NCBI GenBank assembly: GCA_022605405.1
Contig: JABYQQ010000017.1
Coordinates: 124,001 to 188,000, forward strand
Direction of reading: 5' to 3'
Source of the DNA: Earliella scabrosa
Taxonomy: Eukaryota > Basidiomycota > Agaricomycetes > Polyporales > Polyporaceae
DNA length: 64,000 bases
The translations under genes and the position numbers were made by a program. The notes below the pieces were generated by a model, which saw nothing but the letters and a program-made list of their open reading frames with translations, did not search any database and had not been told where the DNA came from. This document shows positions 46,234 to 57,332 of the stretch, one piece after another. Positions within the stretch are counted from its first letter, which is position 1; each line of letters opens with the position of its first letter.

Positions 46234-46950
46234 GGTGGAGGAGCTTCAGGAGGATGGAGGAGGTCAGCTGAGGGTTGAGTGCTGGATGGCGGAGAGCAGG
46301 ACGAGCAGGAGGTGGTGGTGGAGTCCTGTTAAGGACGCGGTCTGGGCGCACGGGTGGGATGCGTGGATAACACGCGCGACTCAGGTCGCATGTCGGACGA
46401 CGGGAAGATCTGAGGCTTGTTCAGAGCGCGCCCTTCGCGGACGTGCCATGATCCCGAAGTGTGATCCCCGCCGTTGCGGCGCTTGGGCGGGTGGAGGGAC
46501 CCCGGGGAGTCCTTCCTGTGCCTCGCAGACTGAACTCTAACTTTACTCTGAACCTTGTCTGCTCGTCCTGCGCGTGTGACGGTGCTGCGGAGACGGTCGT
46601 CTTCCTCCTCCGTCCTCGACCAAGAAGATGGCAAATTCGCACTCATTTCCGTTAACCCGTCGACACCCACCCATACATACCGGATTCTGCCCGGAATGCC
46701 CACGCACCGTAGCCTGATTGGGCCTTTGCCCCTTGGAGTGGTCCGATGTAGCACTGCTCTTACAGCGCTGCGCTGGGTGATCGCAACACCTGCGAATGAA
46801 CTTCGAAGTTCGAGCCCAACATGGGCAGACGACCGTGCAGGGCGGTGACGCTGAAAAGGTGCGGGCTCGCGCGTGCCGTGGCACTCCAGCCACCAAGTTT
46901 CGAGAGTAACTGACTGACTGACGACAATCGTCCAACCTACAGCTGCAGCT
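46234..46950. other. divergent promoter region of two hydrolase genes
   Basis: The monoglyceride-lipase-type gene and the second alpha/beta hydrolase diverge from this 0.7-kb interval. I see no TATA box, and the open frames inside are short and have no motif. Confidence 0.35.
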
Positions 46951-48837
46951 ATGGCCAGCTATCCCTACCTCAGCACGCTCGAACCCGCCGCTCCAGAAGA
47001 GCTCGTGCCTCTGGTCCCTCTCCGGCCGATCGCCAACGTCGCGAACTCCGCAGCGCCGCCAGCCTACGTGACGCTCCCGCCCGAAGTCGTCGTCTCGGGC
47101 TTCACCCGCACATCGCACCTCATCCCCGCCGCATCCCCGCGCAACCTCCCCTCTGCGTCTCCGTTACGCGACGCGTCCGACCTGCGCGCCGTTTCGCATG
47201 ACTTGGACGCTGCGACGGCGGGACTGGGCGAGGCCCGACGCGTCTTTGAGGAGCGCAAGTCTCGGGGAGTCGTGGACGCGTCGGTGGAGCAGCAGTGGAT
47301 CTGCGTCGACCGCTATGTTCCGCGCCGGCCCCCGCCAGGCGGTGACCTTGGCTCCGGCTTCACGCTCTTCTTCACCCACTCTGGGGGTTTCTACAGACAG
47401 GTCTGTCTCCTCATTATCTGGCGCTCAAAGTCGCGTCCAATACTGATCTTCCGTGCGTCCTGCAGATCTGGGAGCCCATGCTGGCCCGCCTCCTCTCGGG
47501 GCCTGCACGTGCCCTCATCTCGGAGGTGTGGACGTTCGAGGCCATCCAGCACGGAGACAGCGCGTTGATCAACGACGCCGCCCAGCGCGATGTTGGTGAG
47601 TTCTGCCTCCAGTATTCTACCTCCCCAGTCTCGATTGAGTTTGAACGCGGATCCGCTGATGGAATGGGATCTACCGTAGTCGACTGGCACGACCTCGCAC
47701 GCGACATCCTCCACTTTCTGACACACTACCTCCCGCTCGAGCCGTGCGAGGACCTCGGCACCGTTCTGAGCCCCGTCTCGCAGGACGATCGCGCGGTGCA
47801 CCACCGAAAGGTCGTCGGCGTCGGGCACTCCTTCGGCGGTACAGTTCTGTGCGTCCTCCCTCCTCCCTACCTCCCTCCCTCCTCTCCTCCTCTCCCTTCC
47901 CTCTCTCCACCCTCCTCTCTCTTCCTCTTCCACATGCACTAACACCTCTCCGCACAGGGCCCGCGCGACGCTCGAGCACCCGCACCTCTTCTCCGCCCTC
48001 ATCCTCGTCGAGCCCATGATCTTCTCCACGCGCTTCAACACCACCACCGACGCAGGCGCCGCCGCCCTGGGATTCCTCCTCCGCGCTACCTTGCAGAAGC
48101 AGCCCGCGTTCGCGTCGCGCGCCGATGCGGAGGCGTACCTTGCGCGCTACCCGACGACCGCGCGCTGGCACCCGGATGTCCGTGCCAATTTTCGAGAGCA
48201 CGGGTTCGCTCCGTGCGAGAAGAATGATGGGGATGAGGGGGAGGGGGAGCAGGGCGTGAGGCTCAAGACGCGCCCGTTTGACGAGGCGGCGGTCACGTTT
48301 GGGTGGAGGCACGGGCATGAGGTGTGGAGCGCGCTGGCGGACCTGGACGAGCGGGTCGCGCTGCATTGGATCATGAGCGGGAAGAGCGCCGCGTGGTGCG
48401 TGGTTTGCCTTGAGCTGTGGTTGCTGAGGAGGATACCTTTGCTGACTGGAGTTCGCGATCTGTGTAGGACGGGAGGGCGGGCGATGACGCATCGGACGGT
48501 CTGGCGCCGCCCGCATAACTCGACGAATGTGCTTGTTCCGGACGCGGGTCATAGTGTGAGTGTCGAGCAGAACGTCTGCTGTCGGTTTGTCCGTACGTTC
48601 GCCACAATGCTGACGTGTTTGCAGGTCCTACAAGAGAAGCCCGACGCGCTCGGTGAGTGTCCATGTCTATCACCCCTCATTGCTATGGCGGTTCCGACTT
48701 ACAACGGCGCATCGGTCGCAGCGCTGCACATCGCCGCGTTCTTGCGCACCCAGCGGCGACGGCAGGAGGACACCTACATCGGCTCCGACGCTGTCCAGGC
48801 GCTCGTGCCGTATCTGATGTCCATGGCCAAGCTGTGA
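46951..48837 (+). CDS. alpha/beta hydrolase-fold protein
   Basis: Seven exons (46951-47400, 47466-47595, 47680-47848, 47958-48395, 48468-48555, 48625-48652, 48722-48837) splice in frame to 472 residues. The N-terminal 120 residues are proline-rich and variable. The hydrolase core follows: LFFTHSGGF (oxyanion loop), ISEVWTFEAIQHGDSA, VDWHDLARDILHFL, the nucleophile elbow VGVGHSFGGT with Ser244, LILVEPMIF, and VLVPDAGHS with the likely catalytic His424. An acid residue was not pinned down. A low-complexity acidic loop (NDGDEGEGEQ) lies in the lid region. It is an AB_hydrolase_1-type enzyme. The family covers esterases, epoxide hydrolases and toxin-tailoring enzymes, and I cannot choose between them. 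No secretion signal is seen. Confidence 0.87.
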
Positions 48838-50320
48838 GGGCAGGAACGTTTCCTTTCCACTGTCGGACACGGGTCAGCGCTACCGTCTTAAGGACTTGGG
48901 CGTGTACCATAGAGGATCTCAACGAGAAGCTCCGTAATCGCGGACGTCACGCTGATTCGTTTCAGTGTCGTGACACGGATATCAGTGCCCCCACACAACC
49001 GGGACAGTGTAGGCCGTACATCGTCGGTACAGTTGGCCATAGAGCGGCGTAATGACATGATGCAGGGTCTCTGCGCCTGGCTTGGACATTTCTCGTTTCT
49101 CACCCGGCCTCCTTCCTGCCGCATTTTTTCGATCAGCAGGGCGCGCATATGACCGAGCGCAGGCGAACGACACCCTGCCGGGATTCTTTCGGGACGCTGT
49201 CGTGCTGGATGTAAGGCGGGCTGATGATCGTCCGAAGTTCAGCTTCACGTTCGAGCGATTGTTGCGGTCTCTCGCTGGTTCGATCATTCCCGCCTCCTGC
49301 TTCTTCTTCTTCCGCTGATGCAACGGCGGAACATGGACGTGTCTGGCAGGGGATCCGAGCTCGCCTTCACCGTCTTCATCGCCTCAGCGCGGGGCGTTCG
49401 AAAGAGAGATGCGCACTTCCACACTTACTTTCTTTTGCGTGCGGTTTTTTGCCGTTCAATCTGCGCAGGGCGGTGCCTGACAGGTGCCCAAATAATGCCA
49501 CACACGGATTTTCTGTGTGCGTCTGCCGATCCACCATCGGAGCTCTCGCTCTCACGAATATCTTTGCGTTATCGCAGCTTTCTCAAATATTGTAGTAGGA
49601 ACCTTTCCGGAACAGGGCGAGATAGGTGCGTGCACACTTTCCAGCGTTCCACTGCCCACCACGCTCAGGCTCATAGTGTACTAGTAGCCCATCGATCGTC
49701 GGTGAGCGCGACACGGCGCAGTGGTCCCTCGGCAGGTCAAGACACGGTGCTACGAACCATCCTCGAAGATTGCAAATCCTCACGCAGTCACTGTGGACCG
49801 TTCTCGCACACCGGATCCACATGGGTCGGTCGTGGCGTCGGAACAGCTCTGGCACGCGTGCGAGCGAGAGCTGTTGCGACAGTCCAGCTCCAGAGGACGT
49901 GCTGCTGATGGAGATATAGAAACCCCGTGACAGCTGCCACCGGACGCCACGACTGCAGCTTCGGCCCACAGGCCTCAGCACGCCGCCCGCGGAAACTCTC
50001 GCCTGCCGCCGATCTGCGCTTCTTCTGGCGCGTCAGCTCTCAGCATGGCAAGGGGAGATGGCAGGACAGCGCCTGATCTGTCCCAAGTCTCAGCAGAGTC
50101 CAGCTTGGGCCGAGTAAGAGGTGCTGGGCTCGGACAAGGAGCGGGCCACGCTTATTTGAACGGGCGGCGAGTCTTAAGCACGGCGCGCCCGTCTCGCGTA
50201 CCCCGCTCTCGCCACCAATCTCCTGGACACCCCTTCCCGTGCCCCACATCCCGCATCCCTGCGTCGTTCGTTCCCTCTTTCACGTCCTCCGGTTGACGAC
50301 ATCTTGAACGCGTGGACACC
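48838..50320. other. intergenic, hydrolase to DUF6534 copy 6
   Basis: This is 1.5 kb without a recognisable exon chain. Open frames at 49224-49908 have no motif. The final 100 bp resemble, in layout, the region before DUF6534 copy 5, as expected if the duplication carried the promoter, but I could not trace a long match. Confidence 0.35.
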
Positions 50321-52428
50321 ATGTCGGCCCCTCCCGCTTCCATGCCCACCGCCCCGCCCACGCCTGAGCAGCAGGCTGCCCTCATCCTGGCTAGCATCGA
50401 CAAGGGCGCCACGATTGGTGTCGCGTATCTCGGTGTCGCCATCTCGGCTATGTACGTCCTGTCCTTCGTTGCTCGACGTCGCCTCTTTTGGCTCACGGTT
50501 ATCGTGCAACGTGCAGGATCTATGGCGTGACGTGCATCCAGACGTTCCAGTACTACCGGTCGGAGAAGGCGAGGGCCGACGTGACGTTCCTTCGGTTCAT
50601 TGTTTGTATATTCGCTCTCTTCTTGTTCTTCGCGTGCTGATCGTGGATGATGCAGGTTGGATTCCTATGGTCAGTTCTGTGCGATGCGTCTTCTCAACGG
50701 CGTCACTGAGATGATGGGTGCAGGGTGCTCGATACCATTCACGAGGTCCTTATCATTATGATTCCCTACTACTACCTGGTCACAAACTATGCGAACCCCT
50801 TCGCGCTGCTTCGGACATACTGGTATGTACTTCCTTCTACTGTGCCTCCTTCGATGTCGTCTAACCTGAACCGCTCCGTGGGGCAGGGCCATCCCTGTAA
50901 GTCGTCATAACTTCCAAGCGCACCCACTTCACTGCTCACGCCTCATCGTGTCACTAGACAGAGATCATCCTGAATGTGAGTATCAAGTCACGGCTGTCGC
51001 CAGACACAGAACGGTATTGACTAATATCGACCACCGAACAGGCTATCATCGCCTTCACCGTCGAATCGTAAGTACAGAACATCCAATGGTGCAATGGGAA
51101 CCATACTGACACGTCGAGGCAGATTCTTCGTGATGCGTATTTGGAAGCGTAAGCATGCAACCCGATCTCTATGCCATGATGCTGAAGGAATGCTGGTTTG
51201 GGACAGTGAGCCGGAACCCCTTTGTGACCGGTGCCTGCGTACGTGGCAATCTTGAGTCCTCATGCATAGCCTCTCACATGGCTCGCTCTGCAGTTCGTAT
51301 TCACTGTCGCCCATGGCGGTACGTTATCCCCTACAAGCTTCAGGCATAGTCATAGTAACACGAGCGGTCCATCCATCAGCGATGAACCTGAGTAAGTCCT
51401 GACCATGCGCGGCGTTATGACCGATTGCTGACAGTTCCACTCAGTCTTTCCCATCCGGGTGTACGTCCTTGTTGGCCCGCCCATTTGCTTTTCCTGACCG
51501 ACATATGTAGTTACTTCTATCCGATTCTCATCGAGGCTGAGACCGAGCTCAAGGTGGGCATCGTGAACGTTGTCTTCTGCTTTGGTTGACCCCGCTTTCT
51601 GTCCCGCAGTCCACGGCCTCCGCAGGCTTGTCGGTAGCCGTGGTCGCTGACCTCGCGATCTCCGGAGCGATGGTCTGGTACCTCAACAAGGGCAAGACTG
51701 GCATACGGAGGTGAGGGCTACCTTGTGTGAGACGCTGCCGGGCTGACCACAGTCGGTCTATGTGCCCAGGTCGGACGACATGATCGGAAGACTCATCGCG
51801 ATGACGATCACCACTGGGGTGCTGACCACGTAAGTGGTGCCATTCCCAGAATATTCCGACAGCCGCGACTCACCGAACGGCACCCTCGCAGAGTCTTTGT
51901 GATCGCGAACCTTATTGCTGTACGTTCGCCGGCTAGCTGGGGCATCTCCCTTCCGCTGACGGTCCTCACAGTACCAGGCCGCGCCCGAGGAGCTGTACAA
52001 CCTCTTCTTCAACTTCATGCTCGGAAAACGTGAGTCCATCAGGGCGCTCTAGAATTTGGACGCTCGCTGAACGCTCCCCCGTTGCCGCCAGTGTACATCA
52101 ACGCCCTCCTTACTTCGTACGTCTCCTCGCTGTCTCCCTATCTCGCGATGCTCACGCGCTCCGTTCTCCGTTTAACCTTCGACCTTCTGCGCTGTCGCGC
52201 TCCCAGACTCAACTCGCGGACGTTTGTGCGCGGCGGGAACGAGACCTCGGTGCACGTCAACTCGATGCCGCTCTCGACGTTCCAGGCGGACCGACCCGAT
52301 ACGTACAGCCAGGGCAGCACGCTCGCGACGGTGGGTGTCCGCTTTCATGTGTGTTGTAGACAATTGTGGAGGCTGACCCTGATCATTCGTCGTAGTTCAC
52401 CGAGAGCAAGTCGAAGGGAATGGTATGA
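50321..52428 (+). CDS. DUF6534-family membrane protein, copy 6
   Basis: From ATG 50321 it reads DKGATIGVAYLGVAISA, YGVTCIQTFQYYRSEKARAD, the 14-nt exon VGFLW (50656-50669), LDTIHEVLIIMIPYYYLVTNYANPF, the 10-nt exon AIP (50887-50896), TEIILN, AIIAFTVES, FFVMRIWK, LSRNPFVTGAC, FVFTVAHG, AMNL, VFPIRV, YFYPILIEAETELK, STASAGLSVAVVADLAIS, MVWYLNKGKTGIR, RSDDMIGRLIAMTITTGVLTT, VFVIANLIA, YQAAPEELYNLFFNFMLGK, VYINALLTS and LNSRTFVRGGNE. A last exon, FTESKSKGMV, stops at 52428. All family blocks are present and no damage is seen. It is the closest relative of copy 5: the two share every exon boundary checked and differ mainly in the acidic-serine tail. The GC donor of copy 5 is a normal GT here. Function unknown. 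Confidence 0.83.
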
Positions 52429-53735
52429 GACGGACGTTGGAGACCGGACGGACATTTGGGGAAAGTTTATCATGCTTGTGTGCTAAGTTATCTGTTTCGA
52501 GGATGGGAATGATGAGTTGTACGTTTGTCATGGCACCGATGACCGGCATTGACGATCTACAGACGGGTACATACTACTTACCCTCTGTGCCATATGGCGG
52601 CGCCCAGTGCTACTCTATACGTCGGGGTACGGTGAACCTATGTCATTCTATGCGCTGGAATCCCAGCCGGTGGTTAGCGTCCTCGCGCATGTCTCCATTT
52701 CAAAATGGTAAATGTATGTAATGCCAAATCTTAGCGAGCCCAAGAGATCCCGGCCGGTACCATGACGTATCTCCACGGTCGCTTCGCTTACTACGGCGGC
52801 ACATGCCGACACGAGGTGGTACCTACTAGGACCCATGCACTTGCGCGACTTGTTCCTTCCGTCATAGTCAACTCTGGCCGCCGGAGGTGTGTGTTGAATG
52901 ACTCTCACAGTACTCAGATGTTTAGGTGGGCAGTGATAGCTGAGAGCGCTTGCGATCGGGTCAGGCCACGGCCGGTGCGGTGGCTCGAACGTGTGTCCTT
53001 TCCGGCGCCGCCGCCGCCGCCGCTGACTTGGACCACAATGCACACGTCCGTGTCAAGAACCCCTTACTGCGTTGCTCATGTCTACACTGGATTAAGCTAG
53101 TGGATAGCGCTCTTAGTTACAACATTCCCAGAGTCAGTATCTTGGAAGGAGTGACCTCCTACAGGGAGACGCACCATGGCGACCGTCAACATACGGCAGG
53201 CACCTAGAAGAAGTCTATTGAGCTTCAGTCACCACGAGTGATAATGACAGTGAATATGCGACTCAATTTCTGCTGGCCGCTCGGGAGTGCCATATGGATG
53301 CGGCACTCGCCGTTGGTATGAGACTATGGGGGTTTGAGTGATGTGGATAGTACTAGTAGCAGCCATGTTCCTCACTTGACAGTGATCAGCAACTACGTGA
53401 CATTATGGGGTATATCTGGAATTCCTTTTTCGAACATGCTGAGCCCACCCATACCAGCGCTCACCAGCGCTCACGCCCGCCGCATACTGATATCATTCTG
53501 AGTGCGAGACGGCAGAATTGCCCACGCTAGGAACAGCAGACACACTGCATGCTCGGTATGCCATTTAGTTCCCAATCTCGTCGAATATACTCACGGCCAG
53601 CACTATTGCACATGCCGGTGTATCGGTTGGGCATAGCTATAAAGACTCAGTCAGTGTTTGCTCAGTGTCTGCATTCACCCGCCGTTCAACCGACCTCTGC
53701 GCCCCACACCACTCAAAGCATTCCCTCCCCGTTCT
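52429..53735. other. intergenic, DUF6534 copy 6 to sesquiterpene synthase
   Basis: This stretch contains a short GCC trinucleotide run near 53008-53022 and the terpene-synthase promoter. Open frames here have no motif. Confidence 0.35.
53638..53643 (+). promoter_or_regulatory. TATA box of the sesquiterpene synthase gene
   Basis: TATAAA lies 98 bp upstream of the start codon, in an ordinary fungal core-promoter position. Confidence 0.45.
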
Positions 53736-54993
53736 ATGCCAATGTCTGCCCAGCCCCGCATTGTCTATCTCCCCGACACGTTCTCATACTGGCCATGGCC
53801 CCGTCGTCTGAACCCGCACTACAAGGAGGTGGAGGGACCGTCAGCGGCATGGTTGGAGTCCTTCGGTGCATTCAGCCCCCAGGCTCAGGAGGCTTTCAAT
53901 AAGTGTAAAATCAGTGCGTTGTCTGGGACTATGCCAATATTGAGATGGAGAGAACCTCATTCGTTGTTTACTCTAGGCCTGTTTGTGTCACTCGTTTACC
54001 CAGATGCAAACAAGGGTACGCGCCCAGTAGTACACACTCTGGAGGACGTGCAGGGAGCTGACTGCATTCTTGGTATAGATGAATTGCGGGCAGAATGCGA
54101 TTTGATGAACTTGTTCTTCCTCTTCGACGAGTATTCAGACGTTGAATACGAGAAGACGGTTCAGGAATTCGCACGCATCGTCATGGACGCACTTCGCAAC
54201 CCTCACAAACCTAGACCGGCCGGGGAGTCTCTCCTGGGCGAAGTCAGTAGGCAGTATGTACCATCCCGAGTTCTTCATCTACATCCTGGTCATGATATTC
54301 CAGATTTTGGGAGCGCGCCATCCGGGTGGCGAGCGAGCCATCGCAACGACGGTTTATCAAGACTTTTGAGAGCTACTGTCAGGCGGTGGTTCAGCAGGCA
54401 GCCGACCGGGATAAGAAGCACATTCGCGACGTCGATAGCTACTTCGAGAACCGGAGGGAGAACATCGGCACAAAGCCATGCTTCGCTTTCCTCGAACTTG
54501 ACATGAACATCCCGGATGCCGTGATGGAGCACCCGACGATTGTCAATCTGACAAACTGGGCAACCGACATCATCATCATGGACAACGTGCGTCTAGGAAG
54601 CACCCACCTCCGATCCGCGCATACGGTGCTGACTTCACGCTACAGGACATTTTCTCGTACAACGTGGAGCAGGCTAGGGGCGACGACCGGCACAATCTGA
54701 CTACAATCATCATGCACCAATTCAACGTCGACGTGCAAGAGGCCTTCGATAAGATTGGCAAGTGGCGCCAGGAGCTGACCGACCAGTTCCTCGAAGCCTA
54801 CGGCAAGCTCCCCTCTTGGGGCCCGGAGATTGACGAGGAAGTCCGACGCTATGTCGACGGGATGGGCAACTGGGTGCGCGGTAATATCGCCTGGAGTTTT
54901 GAGAGCGAGAGGTACTTCGGCCTCGACGGACCCGAGATCGAGAAAACTCGTCGTGTCGTGCTGCGGCCGCAGGTTCCCGAGGCATTGCCGTAG
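53736..54993 (+). CDS. sesquiterpene synthase (basidiomycete class I terpene cyclase)
   Basis: It ionises farnesyl diphosphate with magnesium and cyclises it to a sesquiterpene. Five exons (53736-53913, 53977-54015, 54079-54253, 54304-54586, 54646-54993) splice to 340 residues, the usual size. The N terminus, [19 protein letters not shown], is diagnostic of the basidiomycete clade. The first metal motif is D89-E-Y-S-D93 in [12 protein letters not shown]. The second, the NSE triad, is N225-D-I-F-S229-Y-N-V-E233, formed across the last splice junction and followed by QARGDDRHN. The RY pair appears as [11 protein letters not shown] near the C terminus. ATG 53736 gives two extra residues before the commoner MSAQP start at 53742. 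The cyclisation product (for example protoilludene- or cadinane-type) cannot be told from sequence. No other terpene-pathway gene is adjacent; the nearest P450 is 12 kb away. Confidence 0.92.
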
Positions 54994-55525
54994 GGTTTCC
55001 AGGCGCAGGTGTCTCGCAACAGCCCGGCCAGGGGTTGAATGGTTATCAATAGAGTGTTTTGTTTGCGTTGTTTGTCACGTCCAATACACGGTGGCGTCCT
55101 GTACAATTCCCCCATTGTGGTCTTGCCCATGTATCTTAGCTACGATGATACGGAGTCCGTCTGTGAGAGGCGTTGTCTAACGTCCCTAACAGATAAGACT
55201 ACTTCTCGTCGTATCCAGAGCTCAACTAGAATACTTAACTTGAACATCTTGAGGACATACCACGTATCGTCCGAACCGGTGACCCTGTGCAAATATACCT
55301 CCTCCGCGATGGGATACTTCTTGCCTAGCCTCACATTGTGGTGCTCCGCGTATTCTGAGCACCTGTTATGCTTCTCCCGCTCGGAGCGTACACACTGTGC
55401 TTCGCGGTCTCAAGCTGGAGAGGCTTCCGCTTGCAACCCTGTTGTTGTTCAAGGTGTTCTATTGCCGTGGGTGCGAGAAGCTGGTGCGTCGTACACATTC
55501 ATCTCGCGTATTCACCACGACTACC
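54994..55525. other. intergenic between converging terpene synthase and SEC11 genes
   Basis: This 0.5-kb gap holds the 3' flanks of both genes. A minus-strand frame at 55140-55334 has no family match I can name. Confidence 0.35.
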
Positions 55526-56424
55526 CTAGTTCCTCTGGACGAGCGCGAGCAGCCCGAGACTTCCTAGCAGCGCGTATTTGAGCTCGGGAATGTCGTGCTG
55601 GGGTAGGACATTCCTGGTGTCAGTAGCGGGGCGGGCGGCGTAGCTCCGTATGGGAGACGCACCATAACGATCGTGGCATATCCGACATATGGAAGGTACC
55701 TGAAAGGCGTCTAGTGAGACTCACGAGAGCGAAGGACAATGACCAGAGAGAGTTCCGCATACCCTCTGACTGTCCCCATGATGTGCTTCCGCTCTAGCCA
55801 TTCGAGGCCTTGGTATAGGTCGAGGTCGTCTATAGGATTTGCGTCGCCCTTGGTCAAGAGGAGCTGTCTCTGCACCAGCGGAGTAGCAGGCACCACACTG
55901 AGTTGCGAGAAGTGTCCAATTTATGCGCAATAGTGAGTAAGCTGCCCTGTACAGATATTAAAATGATACGTACCTCTTCTTCGCCGTGACCAGGCCATGC
56001 GTCTCGAGGACCCGATGGACGATCGGGACCTCAGCGCCAGGGACCTTGTAGACCGTAATGTCGCCTGTCTTGTACCGCTGATTGGACGGATTCGTGAGGA
56101 AGAGCAGGTCCCCACGGTGGAATGCGGGCTCCATCGACCCACTGTGGGAGACAGATGGACATTGTAAGACCCCCACTCGGACAGGAGATGGGGCACAGCA
56201 CACCTTAGAACGACCACGATTGGAGACTCGGTGTTGGTGAGAAGACCCAATGCTTTCCATATCATGAGCCCGGACGCGAGCACCGACGCGAAGTTGAGGA
56301 CCTGGAGCAGCACCTAGAGATATACGGGACATCATTCAGAAAGGTTAAGGCACCGTCCAGATGGAGCACGACGAACGCATCGAAGCCCGCGTCGACGGAG
56401 AGTCTTGAGCTCGTCAGAGAACAT
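55526..56424 (-). CDS. SEC11: signal peptidase complex catalytic subunit SEC11
   Basis: SEC11 removes signal peptides from secreted proteins in the ER lumen. Six exons (56377-56424, 56204-56313, 55974-56141, 55763-55897, 55663-55699, 55526-55597) give 189 residues. [13 protein letters not shown] and [21 protein letters not shown] match the N-terminal helix. [13 protein letters not shown] leads to SGSMEPAF with catalytic Ser55. PIVHRVLE carries His95. [23 protein letters not shown] carries the aspartates (Asp127, Asp133), as in the eukaryotic Ser-His-Asp arrangement. The C-terminal [12 protein letters not shown] and [18 protein letters not shown] form the end. The acceptor of exon 4 is uncertain: 55897 adds [10 protein letters not shown] before QLLLTKGD, whereas an acceptor nine residues downstream would remove it. 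This is a conserved single-copy gene and a useful synteny anchor. Confidence 0.93.
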
Positions 56425-57332
56425 TGTGAGGTATGGCTTGGACTGGCTTGAAGAGATTGTGTGTGTCTCAGGACACGTCGTGCGCGCCCTTGACTAGCCC
56501 GCTCCGGGTCAACCGCCGCTGCCTCGATGCGACACGTAGACCGGCGCTGAGGGTATGGTTCTTTTGAAGGTGCGGCTGTCCCCGGCCCGCCGGTCCGCTC
56601 CTCCGAGCAAGCGAGTACTCCTCTTCACCTGTCCGCATTGGCTCCAGTCTGCGACACGAGTATCGGATATCGAGACCTGACACCACAGCAGCTATGGTCG
56701 CAGCGACCCAACATCGCCCAGTCCCAGTCCCAGTCATCAGTCACTGGTCACCCCTTGACAGCAGTCGAGAGTCTCGAGCTCATACGCATGACATGTGCGG
56801 CGCTGCATCCGACGGCGTCGGGGGCGCAACCAGTGACAGATGATCCCTGACGGATCGCAGACTCATGTCGTGTGGCGTATGGGTGCGCGCAGTGACCGAT
56901 GATTCCATCGCACGAATCCGGAGGTTGTGCGTTTTTTGGCCTCTAACGCGGCGACGGAGGCGCGGCGGAGAGGCAAGGGGCTCGTAAGGCTTCCATGACC
57001 CGCTGAGTGCGACTTGATCTCGGAGAAGCCCCTCGTCCCCGGTCATGATCATCATCTGCGCATTGGTCAACGGGGTGAAGAGAGGTAGGGAGCACGGACA
57101 TGTGTTATTACGCATTATATACAGTGCCTATGAGACTGACGGTCAGCGCGTAGATCGCAGTATGGCTGAGCGGAACGCGTACCGTAAGTTCTCTCCCGAG
57201 CGCCGTCGTGACATAGGGTCTGCGCACAAAGCTGGGACCCGAGCCAACTACGTGCTATCAGCCTTCGTGCCTTCAGGATGACCAACAGCACCGCGTTCCT
57301 GGATGACAAGATACCTCAATCTCCGTTGACAC
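56425..57332. other. intergenic, SEC11 promoter side and 3' flank of DUF6534 copy 7
   Basis: About 0.9 kb between SEC11 (minus) and the end of DUF6534 copy 7 (minus). Short frames occur without motifs. The right end is the 3' flank of copy 7. Confidence 0.35.

Noticed and set aside
47671..48552. 293-codon minus-strand open frame
   Set aside because: It is antisense to the spliced alpha/beta hydrolase, crosses that gene's introns and is arginine-rich without a domain.
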